The notes under the pieces: generated by a model | The model's database searches: none | What the model saw: the letters and a program-made list of their open reading frames with translations, nothing else | Told to the model about the DNA's origin: nothing | Made by a program: the position numbers and the translations under genes | Part shown: in pieces, positions 63,628-64,000 of the stretch | How the letters are laid out: the number at the start of each line of letters is the position of its first letter | How positions within the stretch are numbered: the stretch's first letter is position 1 | Source of the DNA: Ehrlichia muris AS145 | GTDB taxonomy: Bacteria; Pseudomonadota; Alphaproteobacteria; Rickettsiales; Anaplasmataceae | Direction: 5' to 3' | Length of the DNA: 64,000 nt | NCBI RefSeq assembly: GCF_000508225.1 | Contig: NC_023063.1 | Span: 930,001 to 994,000 of the forward strand

Positions 63628-64000
63628 CACGAATCTCTAATTCATATCAATCAGCATACCATACAACAACTACGATCTTTTTTAATAAAACACCAAGACA
63701 ATAAAATATGCTTTAAGTGCTATCCTTTTCCAATTATCCTTAACGTAAATTATTACTCACATTATAGAAACATCACTGAAAAAAGCATCAATACTATAAA
63801 TTTTGTATCAAGCAATAATTAAACGTTAAAAGTTAGCAGCTTTTTTACAAATGTCATTACTTATGATAGCAGGAAGTCTAATCAAAGTAAAATCTATCAT
63901 CAAATCCTCTATTTTACGCAATAGAATTACATAAACAACTCTTTCATCAATCAAACCGATCTAATATAGCTATATATAAACGATAAAATTTTTTCATACA
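63628..64000. other. right end of window, no clear gene
   Basis: A minus-strand frame from TTG at 63954 to a stop at 63826 would encode 42 residues (LIDERVVYVILLRKIEDLM, then LIRLPAIISNDICKKAANF). It reads like real coding sequence, but a TAG lies just upstream and no ribosome site is present, so it may be the 3' remnant of a lost gene. Nothing else is seen. Confidence 0.3.

Overview
The window is very AT-rich and gene-poor, with long gene-free stretches between well-conserved housekeeping genes. It carries a 23S-5S rRNA pair with no 16S gene in front, a VirB9-type secretion component, a tandem-repeat membrane protein, and many small paralogous membrane proteins with no recognisable homologues. 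This combination points to an obligate intracellular Rickettsiales of the family Anaplasmataceae. The best fit is Ehrlichia, probably of the E. canis/E. chaffeensis kind. The genus call rests on protein recognition and genome style; I cannot fix the species from sequence alone.

Layout. (1) 1-15,000 is an accessory region: a 3-methyladenine glycosylase gene, then four tandem paralogous single-pass membrane proteins on the minus strand (2804-5843) with a decayed fifth copy after them, another membrane protein, and a pair of distant soluble paralogs flanking an array of seven 202-bp repeats. (2) 15,173-21,858 is housekeeping, all on the minus strand: pyrH, frr, cdsA, a large AsmA-like protein and rnhA. 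(3) 22,900-31,919 is a second accessory region on the plus strand. A roughly 1.5-2 kb two-gene block is present twice, with different decay in each copy. It is followed by a 467-aa tandem-repeat membrane protein (seven 27-residue repeats) and two further hypothetical proteins. (4) mfd (32,432-35,836) is followed on the opposite strand by four tandem copies of a small membrane protein family. The duplicated unit carried the 3' end of mfd with it. (5) 40,754-53,848 is mostly housekeeping: riboflavin synthase, a nitronate monooxygenase-like protein, an M16 peptidase, a DsbA-like protein, secB, a Tim44-like protein, an MFS transporter, tmk, fabD, rpmE, nadK and guaB. (6) 54,362-57,350 is the 5S and 23S rRNA pair on the minus strand. 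(7) 57,614-63,627 holds an alpha/beta hydrolase, pdhA, a virB9 homologue, trxA, a decayed ankyrin-like gene and a MiaB-family tRNA methylthiotransferase.

The main biological signal is repeated local duplication of small, single-pass membrane proteins that often have Ser/Thr/Asn-rich N-termini and variable tails, at no fewer than three separate loci, with copies in all stages from intact to decayed. This is the usual signature of host-interface genes in Ehrlichia, but no function is shown by the sequence. The most striking single feature is a tail carrying three PTAPP motifs, identical to the viral late-domain core (2804-3610). The most informative structural feature is the mfd tail copied into each intergenic gap of the 35.8-38.9 kb family.
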